A stretch of DNA of 64,000 nt from positions 5,012,501 to 5,076,500 of the forward strand of contig WPIO01000001.1 of the NCBI GenBank assembly GCA_009760855.2, in the 5' to 3' direction. This document shows positions 22,150 through 35,500 of this stretch, piece after piece. Numbering within the stretch: position 1 is the stretch's first letter; every line of letters starts with the position of its first letter. Below the pieces are notes generated by a model. The model made no database searches, was not told the DNA's origin, and saw only the letters and a list, made by a program, of their open reading frames with translations. Made by a program: the position numbers and the translations under genes. The DNA is from Cristatella mucedo. Taxonomy: Eukaryota; Bryozoa; Phylactolaemata; Cristatellidae.

Positions 22150-22655
22150 CAATTGATTGCAAACAACTTCGTTTTCTGCTTTGAGACGATTCTCTACGAA
22201 CTCTGTCTTGCCGTCGTATCAAAGTGGGCTAAGGCCCTACTCCCAAAAGGTCCGGATGAAAGAGTCGCTGGTGCTGTTACAGCTACAGAATTCTCTCACC
22301 TTTGCGGAGAACACTCACTATAGCCTCTCTTGTAAGCTCTGTAGCCCCACCCACTCGGCTTCCAGGTTCGAGGGAGAGCTCCCAGGCCTTGTGGATGGTC
22401 GATCGAGAATCTATCTCGGCTTACTGAAGTAAGGTCTTATGCCAGAAAAGATTGATATCTCTTTTAAAGGAAAGCTAAACATTTTGAAGGTCGAAGCGTA
22501 AATCGGGCCAATCAAGCCGGCGCAACTTTGAAGGGCAGCTTGACAGTCTGCCTAGAGATGCTAAAAAGAAAAGTCACAGGACATATTTCCAGCGTTTCGG
22601 CCCGATTCGGTAGCATGGAACCAGAGCTAATGGCTTCTAGAATCTTCCTGCTATG
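22150..22655 (+). repeat. Dispersed repeat R1, copy a (unknown class)
   Basis: This stretch resembles 27010-27784 in the same orientation. Shared landmarks in order are TCTACGAACT(C/T)TCT, CTTGCCGTCGTAT / CTTGCTGTCGTAT, a GGAGAACACTCACT / GAGAGCACTTACT stretch, GGGAGAGCTCCCAGG / GGAGGGCTGCCAG, CAGCTTGACAGT(C/T)TGCCT and CCCGA(T/A)TCGGT. A frame at 22157-22432 has no recognised domain. The origin, whether transposon or segmental duplication, is unknown. Confidence 0.5.
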
Positions 22656-23159
22656 AGCTTGCAACTAAATGTTAGATAAGATCCGAAGGCTGCTAAATGG
22701 CGACGACCGCAGGGGCTACGGGTACTACTAACCTTACCAAGTTGCCTAACAATGTTGACATTCAGCATGCCGTTCTCTCTTATTCTTGTGCAGGGCGACT
22801 AGATAGGCCTGCCAGGCGGCTCGCCTTATAGGCGAGGCAGTATTTCTGTAATTTAAGATCATAGCTTCACGTGCCAATGTAAATTTAAGGTCCCATATGC
22901 ATTCGGTATTCATTGGAGTAAATGTTGACGAAGTGGATATCTCGCGGGAGGAGGAAACCTCAACTTAACATCTACGCACAATTCAAGCTGTGGTTACATT
23001 CTCTGGCTGCAGTACATAGTAGATGTAGTGTTTGCTTCTCAGCGAAAAATTTATCTATACAAACTAAACACATGCATTCAAACGGTACTCATATATTCAG
23101 CTAGTAAACTCAAGTGGTCTGTTAAATTCAAGGATTAAAGCATAGCTGTGAGAGAAAGA
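22656..23159. other. Stretch with no recognised feature
   Basis: No gene or known repeat was seen downstream of R1a. Confidence 0.4.
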
Positions 23160-23300
23160 TAACGGAGTCTCAATGGTCAAGTTGGTAGAGCAACAGCATA
23201 AAATACAAGAGAGTTACAGATCCTTCGTTGCTGGTTGCCAAATCTTTTCATTCACAGTGCCCGGGAGACAGTCTTCGGTGGCTCCGCATTTAAAATTAGT
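23160..23300 (+). repeat. Possible tRNA-derived SINE head
   Basis: GGTCAAGTTGGTAGAGCAAC resembles a tRNA A-box region (usual GCTCAGTTGGTAGAGCA), and CAGATCCTTCG about 35 bases later could be a decayed B box. The acceptor and clover-leaf pairs cannot be drawn, so it is not a working tRNA gene. The stretch ends at a TA microsatellite. Confidence 0.35.
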
Positions 23301-23304
23301 AGAG

Positions 23305-23839
<535 letters not shown>

Positions 23840-24160
23840 TAAATTAGTATAGTACCCTGGATAACTTAATCTCATTCTAGGCACTTTACAGCTATTGTAA
23901 AGGAAATATGATCAAAAAGTTAGTGATAAAATGTCCAATGTCATTATGCATAATATCGTTAGAGATAACATGTAAATTGTCAACGTGTAAATAAATTTTG
24001 TTGGTAGCATGCACAATGTCAGCATGCATAAGCACACAAAGTACAAATTGCAAGGACCCTTGCAAATGCTGTCAGTACCAAGTGCGTTTTCAATCTGTTT
24101 TTAAATGTCACCAAGTCAGAGGATTTTGTAACGTCAACATTTGAGTAGCATGCTAAGAGA
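23840..24160 (-). mobile_element. LINE LA copy 3, 3'-UTR fragment
   Basis: On the minus strand it shows the LA hairpin (ACTTAATCTCATTCTAGGCAC region), the 3' UTR and the first bases of the RT C-terminus. The ATT tail is absent. It lies 10-20 bases from an LB copy in the opposite orientation. Confidence 0.75.
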
Positions 24161-24171
24161 CCTGAATAACT

Positions 24172-24770
24172 AGGTCATTGCAGCTGACTATGAATATGGC
24201 TGCAAGGCTAGTCTTCAAGTCCCAGAGGTTTGAGCACGTGTCTTCGTTGCTAAAAGAGCTAGAATGGATGCCGGTTGAGCAAAGGATACAGAGCAAAGTT
24301 CTTACTCTGACCCACAAGGCCCGCCACGGCTTGGTTCCTTCGTACCTAGCTGAAATGCTGCACCAGTTTCAGCCTCTTCGCGCCCTCAGGTCCTGTATGG
24401 ACCATAAATTAGCTGTTCCATTCCTTAGCTTAAAGACCGTTGGCGTCAGAAGCTTTAGCTCTGCAGGTCCTAGACTGTGGAACTCGCTCCCACAATTCTT
24501 ACGCAGCGACAACTACTCTTCTTCTGCCGACTATGGCTCATCCTTTTCAGCGGTCCTGAGCTGCTACTTCCACGCTACTCACTACCTCAACTGCTCTCCT
24601 GACTCTGCTATGCTTCCCATTTTCTCTTTGTTGCCAGAGACGAAGTTTGTTGGCTACCGAATGCGTACCGAAAGCCGCTTGGGCTGTACGTGGGCTATAC
24701 AAAACTCTCCTGCGTAACACCCACATAGTCTTTACGACTATGTGAAGTTACAGACGGAGATACATTGCAT
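24172..24770 (+). mobile_element. LINE LB copy 5, 5'-truncated, long open RT frame
   Basis: The frame 24178-24717 (179 residues) is uninterrupted: NMAARLVFKSQRFEHVSSLL, WMPVEQRIQSKVLTLTHKAR, SSAGPRLWNSLPQFLRSD, and a C-terminus SVGYRMRTESRLGC-like stretch. It covers the RT thumb and C-terminal part only. The terminus CACCCACATAG/CTATGTG hairpin and GGAGATACATTGCAT follow. The intact frame suggests a fairly young copy. It abuts a SINE S2 copy. Confidence 0.88.
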
Positions 24771-24890
24771 ATCTATCCTGATGCTTTGCACATGCCGCAG
24801 AGGCACGAACCCACCACCTTGGTCGTCAAAAGCGAGCAACCTTTCTCGTACGCCAAACAGAATGGTTGGCTAATGCCGGGGCGGCGCAGG
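24771..24890 (-). repeat. SINE family S2, diverged copy
   Basis: On the minus strand the sequence reads GGTTGCTCGC..TTGACGACCAAGGTGGT, GGTGGGTTCGTGCC (B-box-like) and GGCATGTGCAAAGCATCAGG. This aligns with the S2 copies at 32.5 and 48.8 kb (GGTGCTCGCCCTGACCAAGG, GTGGGCTCGAGCCC, GGCATATGTAAAGCGCCTGA). The LB copy's 3' tail lies directly at its 3' end. Confidence 0.55.
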
Positions 24891-26373
24891 TTGCAGCATG
24901 CTGTGACTGAATTAGGCTGCCATGGGATGAGAAAACTGAGTTAATATGTTAAGGTATACCATTTCGTGATTACAGCTGTGCTGTGCTACCTTTGGCATTC
25001 GGGTACATTTTGGTATGAACGTCGCGACATGCTACCCTGCTTTGAGGTGACAGAACACGCGTATATTGACATCAGTCACGCGTCTGCAAGGACAAGCACT
25101 CGATAAGTGTGCTGTGGTTTCGGGGCTCTGCTTGCAGTGACGAAATATATTCCATGACTAACTTTACTAACTAAATTTTTGCAGAATTTAGTGATTCCGT
25201 GTGAAAAACAGCAGTGTCCGTAAATGATATTGCTAATGCATAATATTCATCCATTGTCGTGACGATAAATATCTGCTTCTCCTTCCCCAGTGCCTTGGCA
25301 CCCAGCAACCGCGCCCTTGGGTGAGTATTACGCTCCAAGATTACCCGCATGCAGAGAGAACAGGAATTTCATCATTATTTATCCTAAATTGGATGACTAA
25401 CATTCGGGATTTGATGTTTGCAAGACCAGAGTTTAGCAAATCTACCGCAGTCAATTCTTCTGCTTATTGTGGTTAATAAGTGAGGCTAGGTGCATTCCGC
25501 GTAGGAGCCGCAGTAACTGCACCCGTCTTCAGTACCTGCTCGAAAGGCGGCGGATATGGTACAGAATGCCAGCAGTACGCGCGGAGCGATTTTCAATTAA
25601 ATAAGGCTGAACCTATGCATCGGCCTCCAAAGAAACCCCAAGTTTGTCAACTGCTGAGGTGGGAGTTCCCCCGCAGCAATGAATACCAGCAGGCCGCCAT
25701 ATTATGGGCGGCCACTTGGACCGCCGCCGTCCGGCTGGCTGGGTGTGGCTGGCTGAATACCGTCCGATCGGCAATTCAATCTGCTGGATCAGGTTTTAGG
25801 CACTTTTAGGCTTGGGGGAGTGCGTAAGCAACCGGAGCGTGGCTGAGGAGTACTTGCCGAACGTCATCATAGGCTGGCTGGCAGCAAATGTTGATGAGGA
25901 GGCCTGGTTGGGGCCGGTTTTGAATAATGAGTACATTCCATGTCGGGGGCGTAGCTTCTTTCTTCAGCGCCCTCGAAAAACTATGGAGGCGTTGCCTAGC
26001 CTTGAATAGAGGCCTCGTTTCAGAGTGGTTCATTGTTATAAACCTCCATATATATATCCAATGAAATCGGAGGCAAGCCATCGGGCTTCTCGTGACGCTC
26101 CAGTGGAGGTCCTCGAAAAAAATGCTAGCCGCCGTCAGTAGAATCCTTGTTTTCGGAGTAATCCAGGTAATTTTTGGCCGTTTGATCAGCGATGCAGCCT
26201 TGCAGCTAGCCTATAAGCGGAGCATATAAGCGGACGTCGCCTGACTGTAACAATATTTCTTACTTTGGGTACAATTACTTGGTCGTCTTGCTTATGCTAG
26301 CCGCCGCTAAAACACGGTGTAGAGAGCAGTGCTGCTCCGTGCAGCTCTATAACGTAGCCACGCTGGTACTTAG
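24891..26373. other. Upstream region of the CAP gene; one unassigned ORF
   Basis: An open frame at 25480-25809 (109 residues, plus) and overlapping frames on both strands at 25806-26081 show no recognised domain. The local base composition is more GC-rich than around it. A signal-peptide exon and promoter of the downstream CAP gene would be expected here or further upstream, but none could be identified. Confidence 0.35.
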
Positions 26374-26569
26374 GCTATCCTACTCACAACGATGCCGATA
26401 AATGCAGCTGGTGCAGGGACAACTTCAACGACTGCAGCTCCGACGGCTATAAAATCATCACTCATTATTCCCCCTGGAGGCTCAATGAACAAAAGTATAT
26501 GTCCTTCCATATTTCCTTTGACTCACACAGCCTGCTTAAGCCGGTCCCAGTACGCCATTGCTCCAATTG
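26374..26569 (+). CDS. CAP gene, N-terminal exon (linker before CAP domain)
   Basis: The chosen frame reads GAGTTSTTAAPTAIKSS and then ICPSIFPLTHTACLSRSQ. It ends one base into a codon before GTAAGT. The phase matches the next exon. A 'HT-x-C-x' element followed by 'GVT' and the CAP helix is the usual layout in venom-allergen-like proteins. The exon start is set at the AG of TTAG; alternatively translation could begin at the ATG at 26392. There is no signal peptide here, so an upstream exon is expected. Confidence 0.65.
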
Positions 26570-29500
26570 GTAAGTAGCGGATACCTAGTTTTATTGTTTT
26601 TATTCCAATATTGGCTATGCTGGCAGCAAATTCAAGTCAGATCGCGTTATCTTGCAGGGGTAACGAGCAAAGATAAAGCAGCGATTATCAAACTACACGC
26701 TCAGCTCCGAGCATCCGAGCCAGCCACGGACATGCAGGCACCGGTATGTTCCTTACATTGCTGGATGACTGTGGAAAAAAGATCGTGTGATTAGTTTGTG
26801 ATGTCTATGATGAGTAAGTCATTATTAAATGGCTTAACTTAACCTGCTATAACTGCTTACGTTGATTCAATCGTTAATTTGACAATGTGGCGGTCAAGGT
26901 AGTTGGCTGGTCGTTGGATTGACACTCGCTAAAATTTTGTTAAATAAGGACAACGAAAGAGATGGTCAGCTGCAAATGATAACTACTAAACTCAGTTTTC
27001 ATCTTCGCGACTGTCTACGAACTTTCTCTTGCTGTCGTATGGAGGAGGGCTGTTGCCTCACTCCTCATGGATCTTGCTGAAGGGACGAGGTCGTTTCGTG
27101 AGGTGCCATTCTAACTCCATCCCTTTGCTGAGAGCACTTACTTGAGACTCCCTTGAAAGTTCATTGGCCGTGCCCACATAGCCACCGGACTCCAAGGAGG
27201 GCTGCCAGATCAAGGGGTGGTTCAACAGCCTATGCTGACGAGGCAGCGGTTGGAGGCAGCTGATCTTAGCTCGGTATGTATCCGCCTAGGACCGCTAGAT
27301 CTAGAATGAGAATTTCCAGGCGGACGTGCTGTACTACTCGGTGTGGTGACTCAACCTTTGATTCCAGATGAGATTGCCATTTCTCTTGAAGAGCTGGCCC
27401 GATGAAACTTGCTGTATGGTGCACCATTCACGCTCACTTCTCTTTCTGTCCCCAAAGATGCCCATCAGGCGTAAACGGAATGCCAGCCTGAATTGCCCTT
27501 CCCCTTCCCATTCACTCTGGCTCGCGGAAGCATGGTCATGCTCTGAAATAGACTAATATCTCTATTCAAAGAAAACTATTTGTATTCTAAGTGGAGGAAC
27601 AAACGAGGATCACCTAGCGGCACACCTAAAAACGCAGCTTGACAGTTTGCCTCCACACGGCCCTACCGAGCGAAGAACGATGCAGAAAAGAAAGTTCGCC
27701 CCCAAGTGTTCCAGTCCCGAATCGGTTACTCGGTGCACACGGCCAATGGCTGCTAGGATACTCCTAGGATCCTCCTGCTAGGGGAAGTCAGGGGATGTCG
27801 AGACGTCAGTCGGGGTGAATTATAGGCTTTGGGAGCATTCGAACTAAAGGCGCGGTCTCCAAAGGATTTGAGGTTCACAGAGGTTTATCTAAATGATTTG
27901 AATTCAGAAAAGCGAGTGGTACGATGCCTAACATGGAGGGAAGTAGTTATTGTTTTAGGTAGGCTGGAGATTTAGAATGAAGCTGCCCGAAAGTGAGTGA
28001 CATATCCTCGAAGTCGATACACGGCTTGATTGGGAGCCAGGGCAGGCCGGCAAGAAGTGGTCTGATGTGGCCACTACGACGCTCACAACAGACCAGCCTA
28101 GCGACAGAGTTTTGCACCAACTGTAAGCGGTGCCTGATTGCACACGCCCATAAACCGGTAAGTAGAAAGTTGCTGAAATCAAGACGGTATGTTACAAAGG
28201 TACGGACCGATTCGGATGTAGCATCTCTGTCTAAGCAAGCCCAATATTTAGCAATGCTATGTAGCTTAGAGGAGGCACTCCTGTACTGTGAAGCTGATTT
28301 TATCCTCTATTGCAAAGCCACTTTAGAACTGGACACATTGATTTCGTGCAGATGCATCAGGAGATATCCAGACAGACATGATTTTTAGCGTTAAAGTTTC
28401 CATGTTTTTAGTTTCACTTGGTTCGCCCAGAACTAGTAAGTCGGTTTTGTTTAAATTGGATTTGATAAAGTTTGCTGCCATCCATATACAAATGTCAGCC
28501 ATACACATAGCAAGGGTGCGTAGAGAATTCTGGTCGGCTGGAGAGGCTGGGAGAACTCAAAGAAACAGTACAACTGAATATTGTTTGCATAGAAGTAAAA
28601 GCCTAGATAGTGCCTGGTAATCACATTGACAAGAGGGAGAGTATAAACTTTGAAGAGAAGCAGACCAAGTACAGGGTCCTGACTTCCGAGGTACCCCATA
28701 CTTCAGTGATTCCTCCCACGATCTTTTTCCGTTCACATCAACACATAAGAATCTTCCACTGAGATAGTACTTAGACCATTGAAGTGCAGCTTCAGTGAGG
28801 TCCAAGCGAGAAGAAAGGTGCTCAAGAAGGACTTGGTGATCGATAGTATCAAGTAATGCTAAAAGATCAAGAACAACAAGTAGAGAAACTTTTAAAATCA
28901 GCATTCGCGAGAAGGCCGTTGTAAACCATAAGTCGCAATGCGACTCTGCGAAATGATCAGCTCTAAAACCAGACTGAAAATCTTTTGCTTGATTTGAAGT
29001 TTTAATGTAAGAGTTCAGCCGGTCTGCCGCAGCCCGTTCGAGTGTATTTGAGTGGAGTAGTAGACGGGAGACTGGGAAGAAGCTGCTCATGTTTTCTTGA
29101 TCTGCTGTTGCTTGCTTATTTAGTGGCCAAACTAAAGCCTTTTTGAAAAAAGCAGAAACAGACCCTGAGGCTAAGGACACATTTATAATGCTATTTATGC
29201 ATGGCAGCAGCAGACCTATGCATCGTAGAAGTAGGACAGTGGGTAGAGCGTCCAGAGAACTAGTATTATTCTTTGATGGGGGGATTCAATTTCAGGAAAT
29301 CACTCGTGGCCTCCTTGAATGTATACATTGAGGTGCTGCACGGAATTGAGGGAGGGGATTCCTGTGGGGTTGCTGTTAAGGGACAGGAGTACAGAAGGGA
29401 TGTTGCTACCTTAGGGATGGACTCTCCGATCTTGCTTATCTTTCTGACAAAGAAGCCGGAGAAGTGATCAGCTAGATCATCGCAAGGATCTCTAGGTTAG

Positions 29501-32500
29501 GAACTAACCTCCGAGGGGTTCATGAGATGGTTGATGGTAGACATCAACATTGTTGGATTGTTCATCTGTAATGATTCAACAATATTTTCTTTTCATATAG
29601 AAGTTAGCCTTTGCTAGGACTCGTTGGTATAATCTCCTGTAATCCTCATGTGCCTTTCAATGGACAATCAGTCCACATATTTTGTACTCTTCTCCAATCT
29701 TAATTGATCTAGTTAAATGTGTGATGGTTTTATGTCTGCAGGGAACCACAGGCCGTCTGGGCGAGAGTGGACAGTTCGCTTAGCCAGATGTGCTAACTCA
29801 TCGAGTATGTCAGCTTGATTCTTGTTGTAGCATTCTATCAATGATGACAGGTCGGAACGGTGATTAAGAAGTAGGGGGAAGAAGATATTTTCTCGCGGTC
29901 AGCGTCGATGTCAAGGGTCTTGAGGTTTCGCGATTCACAGATGACTTTAACTCTGGAGGAGCGCACACACTGTAGACTAAATGAGACTAACATGTTGCCA
30001 GATAAGATAAGTATTAATTGGTAATAATAGGGGATGATAAAAATTGTGGGGACAATTTAGTCTACTGTGTAACTATAAATGTGGATATGGTCATGCACAT
30101 GAGCCACACAAGAAAATGAGTCAGTCCCAAAAAATCGGCGCTTAAGAGGTCAGATAAGTTATCAAAACTAATGCTAAAATTACCAATAACAAAATAAGAT
30201 CTATTTCTTGCACACAGAATAGAAAGGAGATAATACAAATCAAAGATAAAGGAAGACTTTCTACCAAGAGGCCGTAGACGACAACAACCATTGGCAGCAT
30301 GTTTTCGGATGAATTCAAAACAAGAGACGCGACAGACTGCTTCAAGGGGATTGAAAACCTCTTAAAATTAAATGATGAGCTTGAGATAAAGACGACTCAA
30401 CCACCAGTTTTGATTGATCTAGGGGTATGAAAGAATGCGAAGCCTATAGTTGGTGCGTCGGTTGCAAACGGGCTGCTTGTCAGTTTTAGCTAGGTCTCGG
30501 TCAAGGCGGACAAGTCTAATTCATTCTCAGTAACTATGTCACACATTATTAGGGTATTTATTGTAGATTGAACGAGAACTCCAAGGAAAATGATTAAGAT
30601 TGGCCTCTGGGTTTCAGCAGGCCTGATGATCGCTAAGCTAGAGTGACGAAGTGAAGCACTTGGGGGAGATCGCGAAGGGCGGCATGAGACAAAGATAGGA
30701 ATAGCAAACATGCCGGGTTCCGGACGAGCATTGCTCAGGTGCAGGGTCGACCGTCTTCTGCTGATCATCAATTCACTACCCTAGCAACAAAAACTGTATC
30801 TAGGAATGCATTTTCAAGACAAAAATGCTGCAAAAATACTCAAGTATGATCATATCTAACTGGCACATCATTAACGGTCGGCGAACCTAAAGCCTAGGGT
30901 TACCTTGTGCAGTAGGCTGTGACACATCGGATCTCAGCCGGAAGCAGCAAGCATTTAGATGGCCATGGACGCGAAATTTCTTACGTGCTACAGTCAAACA
31001 ATAAACAGATATTTTTTATACAGGTCTTAGCTGTATCGGTTTTAGTTATGGATCTTCGCACGAACTTTGGTTTCGATGGAGAATTCTGCAACGGATGGCA
31101 CACTAGGTAAGGCGGTTGCTTTCACGACTTCGGTCCCTAGGTCGTGGGTTCGATTCCTGCGGTGGGCGATCCTTTATCGCCACTGCAAGCGGTGGTGATA
31201 GCCGTAAAGGTTCTTCTGTCGCTATGCAAAAAGAGGCTGTTTAATCAGCTAGGATTTCTAACGGATAAGAAACGCTAGTAGCGTTTGGCAACTTTAATTG
31301 TGAACCATCTCCGGGTTGACATTGAGCTCTTTCCATGCCGAAATCCTGGCAATGCCCCCTTAAGAGGATAGAGTTTGCCCTCGTGGAGTAATTCCAACTA
31401 TCGAGAAACTCTTGTAGTCAAGGACACAGGACAAAGGGAATTGGGGGGATAGAGCCTCGTAGGTGTGGCTGAATGGGAGCACCTTGCTGCTACAGTCCCT
31501 TTCTTGCCCCGATTGTAGATTTACCTCACTTAAGCCCCCCTTAAGGCTCTCAGCACTCACTGAGTGATTAACTAGCCCAAGCGAAGAGAGTAACCCACCT
31601 TTGTCTGAGCTGTATTCCGTGGCTAGCCTGAGCGGAGGTGTGCAGCCTCTCGGCCTGTTCTTGTAGAGGACCGCTAGGCGTAGAGGAATGCTCTCGATAC
31701 ATTCCTTTCAAACAGGTCTCTTGTGCGGATCCACAGGAGTGCAGAATGCTCTTGCTGAGGAATTACTGCCAAACTTGTGTTTCTTAATTATTTCATTTTT
31801 CGACTGAGAAACAGCGACAACCTATTGGTGGTAACCATTACAGGTCGAAAAATATTAACATCGAGCCATGTCGTTTCTGATTGATCAAGGAACAGAAACG
31901 GGATCAATTTTGAAGAAGCTATTGTGCATTTAGCCCGTGTCTAAGAGCGTCCACAAGCGGCTACCGGACTAAACAGTGCCACCAAGGGCTTCCTGGGTGT
32001 CATCAAGCGTTCGGAGTGGATTCAAGAAGTTTCACCATATGAGTTGATGCACCATTTTCAGATGTCAGGATACAAGCTGCTAGACCGAGTGGTAATTTAG
32101 GGTCGGTTTTTATGGCGGGCATTTATTTTCTGTATCAATGATAGGGAAGTATGTTTAGAGTCGTAGCAGGCAATTCTTTTTAGGCAAGACTATGTAGACT
32201 AGATGAGGCATCAGCCTTCGAAGAAAACTTAAGGTACTCTGAATTAGGGTATGGAATTCTCGTTCGACGAGAGACTATCAAGAGTGGCCATTAATTAAGA
32301 GGCTTCCGGGTGGCTGACTTTGTGAGCTGAGTTTCAGGCTCTACAAGCTCTCGGGAATGGCAATATTATTGCTGAGTTGAGGAGCAATCTTGCTAAGCAG
32401 GACGTCTAATCGCAACTTCGAGGTGTTTTTTCCTAGGAAAAAATATAAATATAATTCATTTATATAGCACCCCAAGATAACCTAATCTCTATTCAGGCGC

Positions 32501-35500
32501 TTCACATATGCCACTGGGCTCGAGCCCACATCCTCAGCCGGACCTTGGTCGGGGCGAGCACCTTCCGCTGGAAGGTGACAGCCATGCTTAGATATGGCTG
32601 AATACGCTTGCCTGGTGGGGATTCACTGGAACCGGCTTTAGGTTTCTACGAAATCGAACATCATCGAGCTTAGTTGAATTTTTTGCAATCGTGGGGATGT
32701 AAAGCAATATTTATCGAACTAAAATCCGAAATATTTTCTGTGATCCAAAAGCACAGCTGAACTGATGATGCAAATTTCAGGTTGAATCGTGCAGTATGGC
32801 CGAGTTATGGAGTCTACAATTAAGCCTCTACTCAAAAAGCTATTCTACAAATGAAGCTGCTTAACAGTCTTAAGCAGCACGCACCTCAGCAAACCTTACA
32901 AATTTACCTCGATGTACCAAGGTTCAACAAGTTAGCACGAAATTCGCTTAGAATACATAAATTGATACATTTTTTTATTTGCAGATATTTTGCTTTCGAT
33001 TTAATTCCGAGTTAGACATTGTTTGCGTTTTAATTAATTCTGTAAGAGAGGAATCGTTAATAATTCAGAAATAATTTCAATCGCGGTCCGTCTTTTGATT
33101 TGTACCCTGAAAATATTCAACTGGGAAAATTTATGTTGATATTTTAATGACATCTACCCCTAAAGAATCAAGTAAAAAATGCGTCATATAAATAATAATT
33201 AATCGCAGTTCTTTTGCATAGAGTACCAAGGGAATTACATTTCGATTCAGGTGCTTTATAACACACATCAAGAGATAGCGAAATTTTAGTGACAGATCTG
33301 GTTTCTTGCTCAGAAAAGCATGCAGACAAACAAAAGCGTCATACTGTAACTGTCATGCAAAAGTATGCACGAAGACACTGTGGGCACTATTGGTTACTCC
33401 TGTTAGGGATACACACTAGTGTCACTGCTGGTTCGTGAATGATATACACAGCTTATCAAGTCACCGCTGCACAGGCAAATTTTACGGGCATTAGTAGGCA
33501 TTTAGTTGTAACGAGGCAAAGTCAGCACATGCTGTCGCAATAGCTAAAGGCAAGCTCCAACTTACTGTGAGCATCGCAAGAAATAGGCCCGACGATGAGT
33601 GGCTAAGGACTGGCTACCAGTCAAGCAACGGATTGACTTGAAGGTTTTATCGCTCACTTTCAGGACACTTAATTCTTTGGCTCCAGCCTACCTCTCAGAT
33701 CTACTCCCCCACCAGGCAAATCATCGTACCACCCGCTTTTCGGAATTCAACAGTCTACCAATACCTCGTACAAACCTCAAATCCTTTGGAGACCGTGCAT
33801 TTAGTTCGTATGCTCCCAAAGCCTGGAACTCCCTCCCAACTTGCGTCAGAACATTCCCTGACTTGACCACATTTAAAAAGAACTTGAAACCACACCTATT
33901 TAGTACAGCATCTAGTGGGTCCCTGTGATTCGTCCTTCGTGTGCTTATGCGTGCTGACACTGTGCTAGCTGCCACTAACCACATTTGCATGCTGACCATG
34001 TGCATGTCACCCCTAACCATGTTATTCATGTTGTTTGTTTATCAAGCATGATATTACTCACCATTTAATTGCATTTCCCTTTGCAGAAAATGTAAAGTGC
34101 CTAAAAAGAGATGAAGTTCTCTGAAGGCATTTTATCAAGTGCATTATTATTATTATTATTATTATTAGGCGACGAAGAAACTGCGAGCTGGCGAGCCGGT
34201 GGTTTAAAATGTATGGAATCGAGTGAGTCAAATTCCGAGACTGAGAAGGGTCAAAGGAAGAGAAGGGTCAAAGGAAGAGCTGTGTGTCATCAGCATGGTA
34301 TGAAGCGGAGAATGCCGTTTGGCATGACACAGGCCAGAGGCTGACACAAGTTAATTAAACGAAGCTTAGAATCAAACCCTTACGCTAACCATACTTAAGG
34401 GTTAAACCGCTTGAATGACAGCAGTTCACATCCACACTGTGACTTTTTAGACTGATATAAAAATCTAACAAAGTTTGCATTGTGTCATTGATGCAAATCC
34501 GGCTTAAAATTGGTTGCCGTGCTGCCACCAATATTGGGTTAGAATGCTCTGAGAAGTTCACCATTATTCAATCACCTGATAAAGACACGTTCGATATCAA
34601 GGAGCCTCACAAATTCTAGTTACTGTAAAGTTTTTCTGTATACTTGAAGCTAGAATGTACTTTCGGCGCAAGAAATTTAAAGGACCCACTTTTTTCGACA
34701 GTACTGGGATGGCGAAGTGGCTTACGTCGCACAGAAATGGGCCGAAAATTGCCAGTTTCAGCATGACACGCAAAGAAATATACCTAACGCATATTCCGTG
34801 GGACAGAACTTGGCTTTAGGCTACGGCTCCTGGATTGACGCTATAAAGGGTTGGTACAACGAGAAACTCCGCTTCACATACGGCGACCCAAACTACGTAT
34901 TTTCAAATATTGGACATTACACTCAGGTAGGTAATGCATCAAGACACTTGCTATTTAGTCTTTTGCCATCGCTGCAGTCGTGCGCAAATGCTGTTGTAAT
35001 ACTTTTCTTGGTCTCTACGTACAGTATATTTTAATTAGCAATCATAACATATGCACAAAGTGAAGCATTACCTGGTATGCGTGTAAGTCAAGTCACATGG
35101 TGGAACCTTTTTGCAAAATTGATGATCGGTAAACCCAGATACCCAGAGTGAGTAGTGCTGCAAATTGCCCAGAGTGGCTCCTTGAATAGAGAGCTTTGCC
35201 ACAAGCACAGCGTCCATAACACTGTAGAAGTCCTTGCTCGCGTCCTTGAAGAAGCGTGACGAATATGATTGGTGCTGGCGCCTTGAAGGACGGATAGCGA
35301 TTTCAGATGCCGCTCAATATAATCAGTTAGCCGGGAGGGGGTAGTTAAGTACGGCAGCAATCAAGATTACAATTACTTTAATACAAATAGTTCATGTCTT
35401 CAATGTAGATTGCTCTGTTTTCTAGCCACAGTGAGGCGCGAGTCTTCAGGATCAGCAATCGGGTACAACTCACTAGCTAGAAGCCCAACGTATAACTGAC

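Noticed and set aside
23170-23250. Functional tRNA gene
   Set aside because: There is only A-box-like similarity; acceptor stem and clover-leaf pairing cannot be drawn.
26374-26569. Alternative Cys/Trp-rich reading frame (DADKCSWCRDNFNDCSS) across the N-terminal exon
   Set aside because: It also stays open, but it ends in phase 2 and would hit a stop in the next exon; the chosen frame matches the phase of the CAP helix exon and has the expected HTAC...GVT layout.
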